Shown here piece by piece: positions 48,359 through 59,021 of a stretch of 64,000 nucleotides of DNA. The stretch lies in contig CAMGYJ010000006.1 of NCBI GenBank assembly GCA_946122785.1, positions 53,588,066 through 53,652,065 on the forward strand, read 5' to 3'. The DNA comes from Linum tenue. Taxonomy: Eukaryota; Streptophyta; Magnoliopsida; Malpighiales; Linaceae. Position numbers and translations under genes: made by a program. The notes below the pieces were generated by a model. The model had not been told where the DNA came from. It saw nothing but the letters and a program-made list of their open reading frames with translations, and ran no database searches. Each line of letters opens with the position of its first letter. Positions within the stretch are counted from its first letter, which is position 1.

Positions 48359-51043
48359 TCAATCATCGGCGCCTTCTTCATCATCGGCGCCTTCTTCATC
48401 ACCAGCGCCTTCCTCTTCTTCTTCTTCACCGCTCTCGGCGCCTTTCTCCTCCTCCTCCTCCTCATTCGGCGGGGGGACGTCTAACCCCACAATAGGCTCC
48501 AGCTCACTGGCCTTGCGGCCACTATCCATGAACTTAAGGATGTGCATGATCATCGCCATGGGGTCGAACTCCACCTCAGGGACGTCCTTGTTGAACTTGT
48601 CGCGAAGGATTTTCACCGTGTCGATCACGGTGTCCGCCTGGAGGCTTTTTCCAGCCGCCGACTTGGGGTAGTCGGAGAGTTCTTTCTTGAGGCGCTCCGC
48701 CTCCGCAGTGGCTGCCTTCAATTCCTTCCGGCACTGCTCCTTTGCCTTGGAGGCCCTCTTAAGATCCTCGGAGAACTTACGCGCCTCCGCGTAGTACTTG
48801 TCACGCTCGTCAATGAGCGCCGCTTGCCTCTCATGGAGCGCCCTCTCCACCTCGGCCGCCTCAGCTCGCGTGGCGGCGGTTTGCGCGTCATAGCGCTTCT
48901 GGCACTCCTCCTCGACGGAGGCCTTGATCTTTTGGCGCTCCGCCTCGAGTTCGGTGGAGAGCTTCGCCGCCCAAGCCTGGGCCTCTTTCTGCGCTTCGTC
49001 AGCTCATCTCGGAGGCGCTCCGCGGCGCCCTCTGAAGCCAAGCTCTCCTTGGCCATCCTGTCGAATTCACGCGTGGTGGATTCGATCAGCATCATCATCT
49101 AGCACATGCACAACATAACAAAGTTAGACTCGGAAGTTGAAAGAACTCTGAAAAACAGTTGAGTAGGCCGACCAGACAGGCGCCTTACCTGGACAGAGAG
49201 GTTGGCCATGGTGCGGAGAGGCCTATTGGAGTTCAGGTGGTCAGGCCGCTCGATCACGGCGGCGTGGGATAGCACCATTTGCATTGCGGCGCCCGGGTCC
49301 TTCGCCGCCCTGACAGGTACTCCCACATTGACCTTCTCAAGGGGACGGGAAGGTGGTTGTAGGTAGGGGGCAAGATCTTCCTCGTGTGCTCCCCCATGCT
49401 TGGCATCACCAAGCTAGCTGGCACGCCCGAAGCAATGACGTTGTCCAGCTTAGCCTTCTTGGCGGCCGAGAGAAGTGGCTGGGCGGGCCTTTTCTTCGTC
49501 GCCTGGGAGGCGTGTGTGGGAGTCTGGGACGTGGCGCCCTGACTGCGGGGTGAGGCGCCCGGGCTGTGGTGAGAACGGGAGGCGCCTCGGCTCTGAGCTG
49601 TAGCAGAAGCGCCCCTTTCCTCGTCAAAGTGGAGAGGAGAGTTGTACGAGGGCTGAGGCGCGTCAGTGGTGGCAGGTGAGCCCGCGCCCCCGGAAAGCGG
49701 GGGGGGGGGGGGGGGAGTTTGCAATGATTCTCACCCGCACCGGCTTTCGCGGGGCGGGTTGAGATGGCCCAGCAGTCGCCTTGGCCTTGCTGGTCTTGCC
49801 GCGCTTCCGAGGCGCCTTCGACGGAATGAGGTGCATCTTCGAACGGATAAGGTCCGAGATGTTGGTGAACACGGTGCCTGCAAAAAAGGACAAGAAGCAT
49901 GTTAGTCAAGACGCATGAAATGTGAAAGGACGCGCAAGCTAAGCGTAGGAAACTACCATCATCATAAAACTCCGCTAAGTAACGGGCGTAGGCATCGTCT
50001 TTCTTGAGGCTTATCGGCGCGGACGAAAGGCGCCGCGCCATATCTTCCTCTGCCTGGTTTAGGACAGGGTGCTTGTTGAACTCGGTTTCGTCCCCGAAGG
50101 TCCACCGAGTCAGAGGGGCGGCGCCGCTTTCAAAGAAGGGCGTGTTCGTGGGCGGACGAAGAAAAAAGACTCAAACCACGAGCGCCCCATTTTTTTGCCC
50201 TTGCTTATGAAATGGTACCCCAACTTGGAGCGCCTTTGTAGGCTGAAGCAATTGGGGCTTCTAACCATGGTACCCCAACTTGGAGTGCCATATCTTCCTC
50301 TGCCTGGTTTGTGTTGACGGCACTTGAGGCGGAAGAGGACGGTGTAGAGGATGATGACAGGCGAAAGGCGTCCAAGGGAGCACTGGCACAGATGCAGCAC
50401 GCCCTCGAGAATGGGGTCGATAGGGAACCGGAGTCCGAAGCGGGCGTACTCTTGGTATACGCCGATCCACCCTTCTCCGCAAACCCCACGCGCGCAATAG
50501 GTGAGAGATGCGCGTAACGCCAGTCAGCGGGCATCTGCGCCGCCCGAATTAGGGAGGTGAAGCGGGAGTATAAAATCTTGGAGGCGTGCGGCGGCCCGGC
50601 GTCTTCCTCGGACATTTGATCGATGTCCATGGGCATATACCCAGGTGGCCACATGTTGCCCCACTGGCTTATCCCGAATTCGCGAGGCGCGGCGGTGCCT
50701 AGGTAATAAGAAAAGGACGAGGTCAAGAGGGGCGCTCATGAGGAAGGAGGCTAGGAAGAAAAAGAGACGCTCAAAATACAAGGCGCGAGGCGCTTGGGAG
50801 ACGAAGAAGGTAATCGATCCTTTTTCTTGGGTAACCAGTGCGAGGCGTAACGCGCGAAACTCAAAGCGAGCGTAAATAAAGGGGATAGAGTGTGTGAGTA
50901 CCTAAGGCAGCGGTAGGAGTGGCTGAAGGCGCAGCGTTGGCAGGTGCAACGTTTGAAGGCCCCGCGTTGGTAGGCGCCGCAGCCTGAGGCGCGGCATCGG
51001 TAGGCGCCGTCTTGGGAGACCCAGGTTGATTAGAGGAGGCCAT
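48359..51043 (-). pseudogene. Antisense accessory gene of the Tat element
   Basis: A spliced gene on the strand opposite gag-pol. It starts MASSNQPGSPKTAP at 51043; a GT donor follows at about 50902. The middle (50500-49960) holds a 'putative gypsy-type transposon' domain: RFGLRFPIDPILEGVLHLCQ near 50410, then a WFESFFF segment near 50185. A GT-AG intron (about 49882-49956) joins FYDDG to TVFTNISDLI in frame. A Pro/Ser-rich linker with basic KKAKLDN follows, and the last part (49098-48359) is a coiled coil with a Glu-rich acidic tail. Lesions include a shift near 50480 and a local duplication at 50215-50310 that repeats 'taccccaacttggag' and 'tatcttcctctgcctggttt'. Such extra genes are known from Tat elements; their role is not established. 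Confidence 0.75.
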
Positions 51044-51630
51044 GGGTATGGAAGAAAAGGCGAGGAGTAAGAATCGCGGGGAAGGGTAAGGCGCCTAGCA
51101 CAAGTGGCCGAGAGATGTGGCCGAGGGGTGCGAAGAGCACTGGGGGGCAGAGCAGAGCAAGGTTTAGAGTGAGAAAGTAGAGAGAGGCGAATTTGGCAAA
51201 GTGAGGAAGAAAGAGGTGGTGGGGGGCAATTTATAGGCGAAGAAATAAGGGAGAGAGAGCGGGGTTGGAGGAGCCGAACAGTCACCTAGGCTGGAGCGAA
51301 TTCAAAATTCGACGTTTGAAATCGCTTCAGCCTGGGGGGAGGGGAGAACGGACCGGAGATTGAGGCGGGAGTCCAACGGTCCGCCCACAATTAAGGCGGA
51401 AGACCAACAGTCGGCCTATAATAAATAAAAAAATTTTAATGAAGAAAGAGGGAGAGAAGGGCGTGTTGGTCGGCAGGAGGGGCAAAAATCCAAAAGCGCT
51501 CCGCGAAAGGGGAGCGTTGGCAAGGCGTGCTCTCCGGAGAAAGCCTGGGAGCCAAGGAGAGCGCATTGGAGCAGGGTGGCGCTGCGGGAGACGCATTGGT
51601 TAGTTAGGCCCCCACCGGGTGGTAGGCGCC

Positions 51631-51645
51631 TAACTGGGGGGCAAT
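51631..51645 (+). promoter_or_regulatory. Polypurine tract of the Tat element
   Basis: 'taactggggggcaat' lies directly before the 3' LTR and is the expected site of plus-strand priming. It is G-rich rather than A/G-mixed. Confidence 0.65.
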
Positions 51646-52214
51646 TGTTGGGGGCATAAGAGGTAGGGCCCAAATAAGGGGCCAAGGGGTCGCCATGGGC
51701 CGGGACTGCGGGCCTGGCAAGGGGGATGCCCGGCCCAAGAAAGGGGAAGAGGCCAGGGCCCAGGCGGTGGGACCAGGTCTGAGGTAGGGCGCATGACGAC
51801 AAAAAGGGAGCAACGGTCAGAAGCGTACGGAGAAGACACGGAGTGGGGCCATGCACCTCGAGGGCGCAGATCGGTGTCAGAGTGTCGGGGCGCCTGGGGG
51901 GAGAAAGGTACAGTGCATTTAATGAGGTGATGACGTATGGCGGATTTGGGGGGCACTGGTCGACCCCAGCCCGAGTATAAATAGTGAAGTGGGTGGAGCT
52001 CATTTACTCAGGTTCCAACTTCTCTCTAAAACTTACATCTCACTTCTCTCTCTAGAAAGTTCGTTCTAACTTGGGCGTCGGAGTGCTAACGAGCCCTTGC
52101 CAAAGGGTTCGGTGCGCGCTTTCGTGTGCAGGGGGCGAACGTGGAGCGGAGACGCTGAGGAAGCGGGAGGAGCACGTGGATCTTCCGGGGCGTAGGGCGT
52201 ACGTGGCACAAACA
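51646..52214 (+). repeat. 3' LTR of the Tat element
   Basis: Same 569 bp as the 5' LTR with about 11 differences, mostly transitions. The TATA box TATAAATAG is at 51976-51984. Confidence 0.95.
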
Positions 52215-52716
52215 ATTTTTAAACAAAATCTACACAAATTTATTTATGAATTTCTTTCAATATGTCTCGTACTATCAAAGTTTAGTAATAGTTACCCTTG
52301 TATGTAATGTTCATTTTCTTTATATTCTTTTGGGTTTTGTTTAGTTGAGTGTTAACTACCAAATCAAAATTCTGACTCGGAATTGAGCCACGTAAACTTC
52401 CAACAAAGGGTGCTCTTGCTGGCTGTATAGGTTAGTGGGGAGAAATTAAAGTTGATTAATCAATATGGAATCAAATCAATTACCAACTGTGAGTCAAAAT
52501 CACAATTACAGACAGACAGGTTTAGGCCACATCTCAACTCGCTGTTTCAGCCACACAATTAAAATAAGCGACTGACACTTATAAACTACAAAGAGGCAGA
52601 GTCATAATTTAATTTAGGTTGAAAGAAAAGTTTAACCTTTGTTTATGAGGGGAATGAGAAGGACTCACATCATCAATTCTCGTTTTCTCTTTTTGTTTCT
52701 TATTGCGAGGGAAAAC
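52215..52716. other. Flank between Tat and hAT copy B
   Basis: AT-rich sequence after the Tat target duplication. Parts (52255-52320) weakly resemble the rest of the decayed TRIM LTR. No gene seen. Confidence 0.4.
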
Positions 52717-53544
52717 TAGAGGTGTTCAAACGGTTTGATTACCATGGTAATCGTTTTAATCGATACTATTTGATAATTTGGTTTGGTTAATTTGGATAAT
52801 TGGTTTGGTTTGGTTAAAAATTTTAGCTTGATTGGTTTAGGTGGTTTGGTTTGGTTTCAGACACTCCTAACCAGTCAAACCAAATTAACCAGTTAAGTAA
52901 TTAGTCATATACCTAACATATATTATATACACATACTTAATACTTTGCATAACCACTCAAGAGTTAACGTTCATCCCTTTTAGACTCATAAAATATAAAG
53001 CTCAATATTGCTCATATAGTGTATATTTGTATATGTAAAATGTAGACCACAACATATGGACGCCTAATTTAGATAAATTTCATACATTATGATGGATGAA
53101 AACTTGAAAGGAATGTCATTTCCAGCCTATGATAATTGCTAAGAGACTAAGTCAATTTACACAAACACAACAATTCATTAACCCATACCATTGTCATAAA
53201 TTTTTGTTAGGTGAATACTTCTATACTAATCGTAAGATAAATTGTATTAGTTGCATGTATTTTTGTTAAGGGTCAACTATAACTACGTGTTGATTGTTAT
53301 GTTTTATTCATTATATAAATTGCGAATTGTTGCATTAACCGGAAAATTTTCATCGTCAATGATAATGTGATTTTATATTGGTTAATCTGGTTAACCAATT
53401 AACCAAACCGATTAAACTTTAGTTTGGTTAATTTGGTTGTTGTATTAGTTTGGACGGTTTGGTTATGATATTCTATTCCATGGTTAATGGAATTTAGCCT
53501 TGTTTGGTTTCGTTATAACCATGGTAACCATTTGAACACCCCTA
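52717..53544. mobile_element. hAT-type MITE (TAGAGGTGTTCAAA ends), copy B
   Basis: An 828-bp unit runs from TAGAGGTGTTCAAACGG to CCATTTGAACACCCCTA. Flanks GGGAAAAC (52709-52716) and GGGACAAC (53545-53552) match at 7 of 8. It is the same family as 38129-39039, opposite orientation ('ggtttcagacactcctaacc' near 52853). Confidence 0.87.
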
Positions 53545-53552
53545 GGGACAAC

Positions 53553-54475
53553 TACTTGGCCAAAGGTAATTAATTTGACTAAAGTTTTGATCCCTGCGCG
53601 CACGCTTCTTTGAGTCTACGTAGTGACAGTGTAACCCAGCCAATTATAGGTGCGGTACGGTTAGTCGGCCATTGGTTGCAAGTGATAACCGAACCGATAG
53701 CGATGGTTGGTGGTTAATCGATCGATAATCTTTTGGTGATCGATTTTGATTAGCTATATTTTGTATAGTGATTAATTGCTAACCGACTCATTGGTTAGTG
53801 GTTAACCGATAAAAAAAATTAAATCGATAATTGCCTACTAGTATAACCACATAGTTTTGAGTTTTGGCTAAGGAGAAAAATCTCAAGATTTAAAACCAAC
53901 CAAGGTCGCAATTCCAAAATCAATTCACATCTATTGCAAACAACCCTCTTCAAAAGTGTCAAATATGTTTAAGAGTATGATTCAACCACTCTCCAACTGT
54001 CCTTTGCTAGTGTTTGATGTCTTGTTAGTTGGTACTCGCTAATTGGATGAAGATACTTGATTATTTGTAAATTTATTTGTTGAAATTCGGACATGTGTTA
54101 TGAATTCACGATACATGTATTGTTTTGATGTTATTTATTATAATTATCATGTTATGTTAACAATAGCAGTGAAGTTAAATTACGTTGAATTATTTGCATG
54201 ATTATATTTTATTATTAAAAATGGCACCATACAAAATTCAAAATAACAAAAGTAATATACCTGTTGTATTGGTTAGTGGTTAGCCACCAAACCAACCACT
54301 AACCAATCCGATAAAAAGAGGTTAACCGATAAGTCATATCGATTTGGTTTTTGGTATGTATTTTTTGCTTAGTGGTTAATCATTCACCGCTCAATCAATT
54401 AGCGGTTAATCAAAACATAACAGGTTAGCATCCCTAGTTATTTCTCTCCAAATAACTTAGCACCAAAATAACTTG
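53553..54475. other. Degenerate TIR element remnant
   Basis: 53648-54437 has 'taggtgcggtacggttagtcgg' at its left and 'ggttagcatcccta' at its right, with 'ggttaaccgata' words throughout, as in hAT-type MITEs. The ends no longer match well and no target duplication is readable. No gene. Confidence 0.45.
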
Positions 54476-54730
54476 GGGTAAATTGCATGGTTGGTCATAG
54501 AGATTACAATAAACGTTCATATTTTGTCACTAGAAATATTTAATTCCATTCGTTGTCACTAACATTAGTTAAATATTTCAAATTTGGTCACTCTCTGTCT
54601 AACTCCATGAACTTTGTCGAACATGCCAATCAATTCTTACAGTTGACCGTTAACTGAATGACGTAACAATTAATAAATCAAATCAAATATCTTACAATTT
54701 CCAACTCCAACTCATGCTCACACTAACATT

Positions 54731-56759
54731 CCGTTTGGTAAAAATGAATTCTATAAATTTTAAGGAATTCATTTTGAAATGAGATCTATTTTTGTTTGGT
54801 ATTTAAAAGAATTCATTTCCAATTCTAAATATTGAATTCTACGGAATTGGAGCTAGTTATAGAAATTCCGAGGAATTGAGGGGTCGTTTGGATGGGTTTT
54901 TTATGAGTTATTCTGACCCAAATAACTCACAATGAGTTATTAGGCCCAGAATAACCCGTTTGGCAACATAAAAGTGGAATGGATTATTGTAGGGCTGGGT
55001 TATTTGAAAATAACGCAAAATGCGTTATTCAAAATAACACCCACCCCCTGTTATTTGTAAATAACGCGATTTGCGGCCCACCTATTCCCTTTCTAACCCT
55101 GTCACTGTCGTCTCTTTCCTCTGTCCTCTCTTCTTCGCTCCTCTCTCATCTCTCTTCTTCGTTTCTTCCCTTGCAGTCTGCAGAAGAACAAAACTTCACA
55201 CCACCACCACAAATTCCTCTCGATCTCCTTCTCTATTTACAGATTCTCGACCAAAAAAATTTCACTTCTTAATCGAACCTCAAAAATCGAATTCCGCCAG
55301 AAAATTTTTCCTGCTACAAACCTCTATCTCCTCCTCTGCTCTCCGCCTCCCAGCTGAGAAATTTTATTTGTATGGACATAGGGAAGAAGAGCAGCAGAAC
55401 TTGCGGTGTGCGAAAGATGGGTTTCGATTGTTGGAGTCTAGAAAACAAGTTCTGGGTTTTTCGAGTTGTGAAGATCTGGGTTTCCAAGAGAAACTGTTAA
55501 GACCTTGGGTTTTTTAGCTGGAGTTCGGCGGAGCTGGAAATCAAGTTCTTGACCCAAATTTGGGTAAACATAGGAGGTTGTCGGAGCTAGAAAACAACGC
55601 ATGCAGCAGAACTGAAATCTTCCTAATAATTTATTTTTTCTATTTAATTTCTAATTCTCTTCTTCTCTATCCTTCTACTGGAGCTAGAAAACAGGGCATG
55701 CAGCTAGAAAACTGAAACCCCTGTTTTTTGTTCGTTTCTTCTTTCTTGCAGATCGCCACGGCGAAATGCCAAAGACAAGAGATGAGAGCCCGACTGCCTT
55801 GTGGCTCTTGGACGAGAGAGAAAACCAACAAATCAACAGGGGAAAAAGGTTGAATTATGTTTAAAGGGAGAGTGTTTGATCTCTCTCGTTTTCTCTTTTG
55901 TTTGGGGTTTCTGTAAAGAGAAGAAACGGGAAAGAAAGAACCAATTTTGAAGAACATGAGATCATTTCTTAATGGCTGAAATCGAATTGGTAGACTAGAT
56001 TACGAGGATATTATGGTAATTTTGCAGTTTTTGTTAACAAATACCACATAGAAATAACCCATCTATAAGGTCAATCCAAACAATACAATTTCATTCTCAA
56101 TTTTCTCAAATAACACACAAATACTACATTCCTAAATAATGAGTTATTTTACCTTATAAATACCACATAACCAATTAATCCATCCAAACGACCACTGAGA
56201 TGGTATTTCCAAATGAATTCCACAAGAATTTACTAATTATAACAAAATTACATAATTATCCTCATTTATTAACTAAACTAATTCTACATGTATTATTTGA
56301 CGCCAGTTCATGCAGTATGAGGAACGTCGGTAAGAATTTGATTGCAGCGTTAAGTAGCATATTCTGGTTATTTAATATTTCTGCTTTGATTATATCAATA
56401 TGTGGAGAAGCCACAACTAGAGTGCAGGGTTCATTGACAAAATATCGAAAGAACTAATGAATAGAATAGAAACACACAAGAACACTTTGATATTTTACGT
56501 ATGGGACCAAAAGCATTTTTTAGAAGATGGATTTTCAATGAATATTGTTTCTAGCGAAAATTAATAAGGGCGTAGTTGGAAACTTTTAATTCTATTCAAT
56601 TACAAACGTACGACAAACATGGTTTGGGAATTCAATTCATTTTATTTCTTAAGATTTGAATATGACATACCAAACACAAGAATTCATTTGACAATGAATT
56701 CTATACGACAATTTAAAATGAAATGAAATGAAATTTAGATTCAGTTGGTACCAAACGGT
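54731..56759. mobile_element. TIR element with CCGTTTGGTA ends, nested
   Basis: 'ccgtttggtaaaaatgaatt' at the left returns inverted as 'ttggtaccaaacgg' at the right; the flanking arms are rich in 'gaattcatttcc' and 'caattcattttat'. The exact ends and target duplication are not certain. It is split by the MITE at 54882. Confidence 0.6.
54882..56193. mobile_element. MITE with GGTCGTTTGGATGG ends, nested
   Basis: It begins GGTCGTTTGGATGG and ends CCATCCAAACGACC, 14 perfect inverted bases. Arms contain 'gagttatt', 'aataactc' and 'aataacgc' words. The interior 55080-55960 is CT-rich, then genic-looking, but no protein was recognised. No target duplication was resolved (ACTGAGAT on the right, AATTGAGG on the left). 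Confidence 0.75.
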
Positions 56760-56941
56760 ATGTAAAGTAAAATAAATAAAACAAAAACTTGTGAATCTTG
56801 TTCAGAACTAGGTTCTCGTTCTGATGCTTGCCGTCGCCGCAAGAGTGGTGGTGGTCGCGGTTTAAATCCTTGCCACCCACGGTGGTCCCGAGATCGCCCT
56901 TGCGTGTTTGAAGGGTTAGATTTAAAGGGGTCACATTTGTT

Positions 56942-57181
56942 GTGGGGAAAACCAAGGATGGCGACGGGATTGGGAAAATAGGAACCCACCGCCAGTTCTT
57001 CAAGATCTTTGCCCTCTGCGCCATCTTATGTTTCTCCGTCGCTTGCGGCAACACCTCCCTCCTCTACCTCCCGGTCTTCTTCAATCAGGCCATCAGAGCA
57101 GCGCCGCCGTTCTTCACCGCAATCTTCGCGTTTTTAATCACTTGCAAGAAGGAATCAGCGTGGTGCCCACAAAGGCCCTAG
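56942..57181 (+). pseudogene. Captured fragment of a sugar-phosphate/phosphate translocator
   Basis: An open frame of 79 codons includes [20 protein letters not shown] and a following stretch of '[11 protein letters not shown]' and '[18 protein letters not shown]' type, matching two adjacent membrane segments of plant TPT/NST-family translocators (usually FNQAIGATTPFFTA). Only about 55 residues align, roughly one sixth of such a protein. Key positions have changed (GAT to RAA), and no intron or other exon is seen. It lies inside the Mutator-type element, so it is best read as transduplicated host DNA and not a working transporter. Confidence 0.75.
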
Positions 57182-57775
57182 TGGTAATGGTCGGGCAGAG
57201 CGGTTATGGAGCAGCTGGTGACTCTGATTTGCACTGAAGGAGACTGAGCGAGTCAAGATCTGGAGGCAGAGTAGCAACGCGACTGTGTTGGTGATGGAAG
57301 CTTCACTACAAAGGGTGGGGGTTCGGATTTTCACAAATGGGGGAAAGGGCCACAACGATGGTGGTGACGAATTGGAGGACCGGAGCTAGGAATTAGAATT
57401 GGGAATTCTCATGAGGGTTAGAGCAAAAGTAGATCGGGAAAAGGTTAGAATCGTGAAGACCTAGAAACATTTTTTTGTTTTTCAATTTGTTTTAATTTTA
57501 TGTATTTATTATTTAATTTCTTTTCTTTTTTTAACAGTTGCAAGAATGATGTGGAAATTTTAAAGTATCAATTTTTTTATTTCCACGTCACATATATAAC
57601 GATCAACTATGATAGTTGACTGTCATGTAAGCTAAAATTAACGAGAATGGACGGAGAGTGACCATTGATGAAACGAGAGTAGAAAGTTAGTGACCATAAA
57701 TAGAATTAAATATTTCTATTGACCAAATATGAAAGTATTTTGTTATCTCAATGACCAATATACCCAAATAACTTG

Positions 57776-58644
57776 ATTGTCAATCAAAACATAAAATGCG
57801 GTAAATGGTAATTGAGTTATGAGTTACTTGAAATTACTCAAAATGATTTTATAGAAATAACATTCAGACTAGTTATTTGAAATAACTCATTTTGCTAACA
57901 ATTTTTCTTTCCTTTTTTTTTGGTAGAAATTTTTTCTTTCCTTTATGCTATGAAATATAACAATCAAATAACTTAGGAATTTGCTGAGGTGACTTGTAAG
58001 TCATTGTGACTTGGACAAAATGATCGACCTTTTCACTGGTATGGTCGACCTATTTGGACAAAACGGTCAACCCCTTCACTGATATGGTCTGCCTATTTGG
58101 ACAAAATGGTCGACCTCATTGATGGAATGGTAGACCAGATGTACTATTTTCCATTTTGCTATGTTCAACAAACGGTTGACCTCTTTCACTAAAAGGTCGT
58201 CCATTATACAAAAAAATGGTCTACCACTTCCATCAAGTGGTCTACCTCTTCCCCCAAGCAGTCCACCACTTTCATTGATTGGCGTAAGTTTCAAGTGAAT
58301 GGGAGATCAATTGGCGACTCGGGGGAAGAAACTCAAGCATGACCTGAGGAAGAATATATTTACACCTCATTTTATGAACAAAGAATCAAGTAAGCTTATC
58401 ATAATGAGAATGCGGACAAGACTACAAGCGTCTGAGATCAAACGACGACTAATTCGGAGTTCGGGTGAGGGAGAAACGAGATATTCAAGACAGGAGAACA
58501 AGAGAAATGATTTCCACGGGTTAGAAGCCAATTCCACGACCGTGGATTAGGAATTCAGATCGTGAATTTTGAGCAGGAGAAATCCACGGTTTGGTAAACC
58601 TATTCCACGACCGTGGAACGTGTAGGTAGTGAGTATAAAGGCCC
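57776..58644. repeat. Region of 'atggtcgacc' repeats and unclassified repeat DNA
   Basis: 58016-58290 has about ten imperfect copies of a 30-40 bp motif around 'aaatggtcgacctctt' and 'cactgatatggtc', partly in variant forms. 58500-58620 has two copies of 'attccacgaccgtgga', a perfect palindrome centre. They may belong to an old LTR retroelement whose ends I cannot place. Confidence 0.5.
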
Positions 58645-59015
58645 GGGGCGATGGAAGTCAGTTTGGTGGGATCCTCATTCAGTGACCTCAGCATTTGAGA
58701 TCTGCGTCTGTTTGGTGGATCCATGAGAGATCCACGTTTGGGCTTAGCGGATCAAAGAGAGTTCCACATTTGGAAAGCAGATCAAAGAGAGTTATGGGAC
58801 ACGAAGTTCGTGGTCCTTGTCTTGAGAGGAGGATTGTTATGGGACAATCCAAGTACCACATCGGTAATACAAGGGAGGGAAGGGACCCTTGTATATAAGT
58901 GTCCACCTAGCCCAATTAGTACAAAGCCTTTTGGGGAGGACACACAAGAGTAAAACTGTACGGGCTTGGCCCAAAGCAGACAATATTGTACTAATTGAGC
59001 TCCCCGATTTCGACA
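58645..59015 (+). mobile_element. 5'-truncated TRIM (same family as 34235-34977)
   Basis: 58645-58834 matches the reverse complement of the 34411-34671 interior ('atttgagatctgcgtctgtt', 'cgtggtccttgtcttgagag'), and 58835-59015 is its 3' LTR (TGTTATGGGACAATCC...TTTCGACA, 181 bp). The 5' LTR and primer-binding site are missing. Orientation is opposite to the 34 kb copy. Confidence 0.85.
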
Positions 59016-59021
59016 AGTTCT

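Larger units (their letters stand above)
41766..52214 (+). mobile_element. Full-length Ty3/gypsy retrotransposon, Tat lineage
   Basis: A 10,449-bp element with 569-bp LTRs (41766-42334 and 51646-52214), each TGTTGGGGGCA...GCACAAACA, and a perfect 5-bp target duplication ATTTT (41761-41765, 52215-52219). Order: LTR, PBS, gag, protease, reverse transcriptase, RNase H, a second RNase H domain, integrase, a 3' tandem-repeat region, an antisense spliced gene, PPT, LTR. The second RNase H before integrase and the antisense 3' gene are marks of the Tat group (Tat, Retand, Grande). By eye the LTRs differ at about 11 positions of 569, so insertion is fairly recent. Internal stops and shifts disable gag-pol. 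Confidence 0.96.
54476..57765. mobile_element. Pack-MULE-like element with two nested insertions
   Basis: A 3,290-bp unit begins GGGTAAATTGCATGGTTGGTCA and ends with the inverted form (TGACCAATATACCC), with similarity continuing inward for about 100 bp ('aaatatttaattccatt' versus 'aattaaatatttct'). A perfect 10-bp target duplication AAATAACTTG flanks it (54466-54475, 57766-57775), in the Mutator size range. The interior carries a captured translocator gene fragment (56942-57181) and, before it, an older TIR insertion that itself contains a MITE. No transposase is present. Confidence 0.85.

Noticed and set aside
55080..55517. 148-codon frame as a host gene
   Set aside because: It lies inside a MITE with perfect inverted ends; CT-rich stretches give long frames by chance.
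58500..58620. Palindrome 'ttccacgaccgtggaa' as an operator-like site
   Set aside because: It occurs twice within repeat DNA with no adjacent gene, so regulatory meaning is unsupported.
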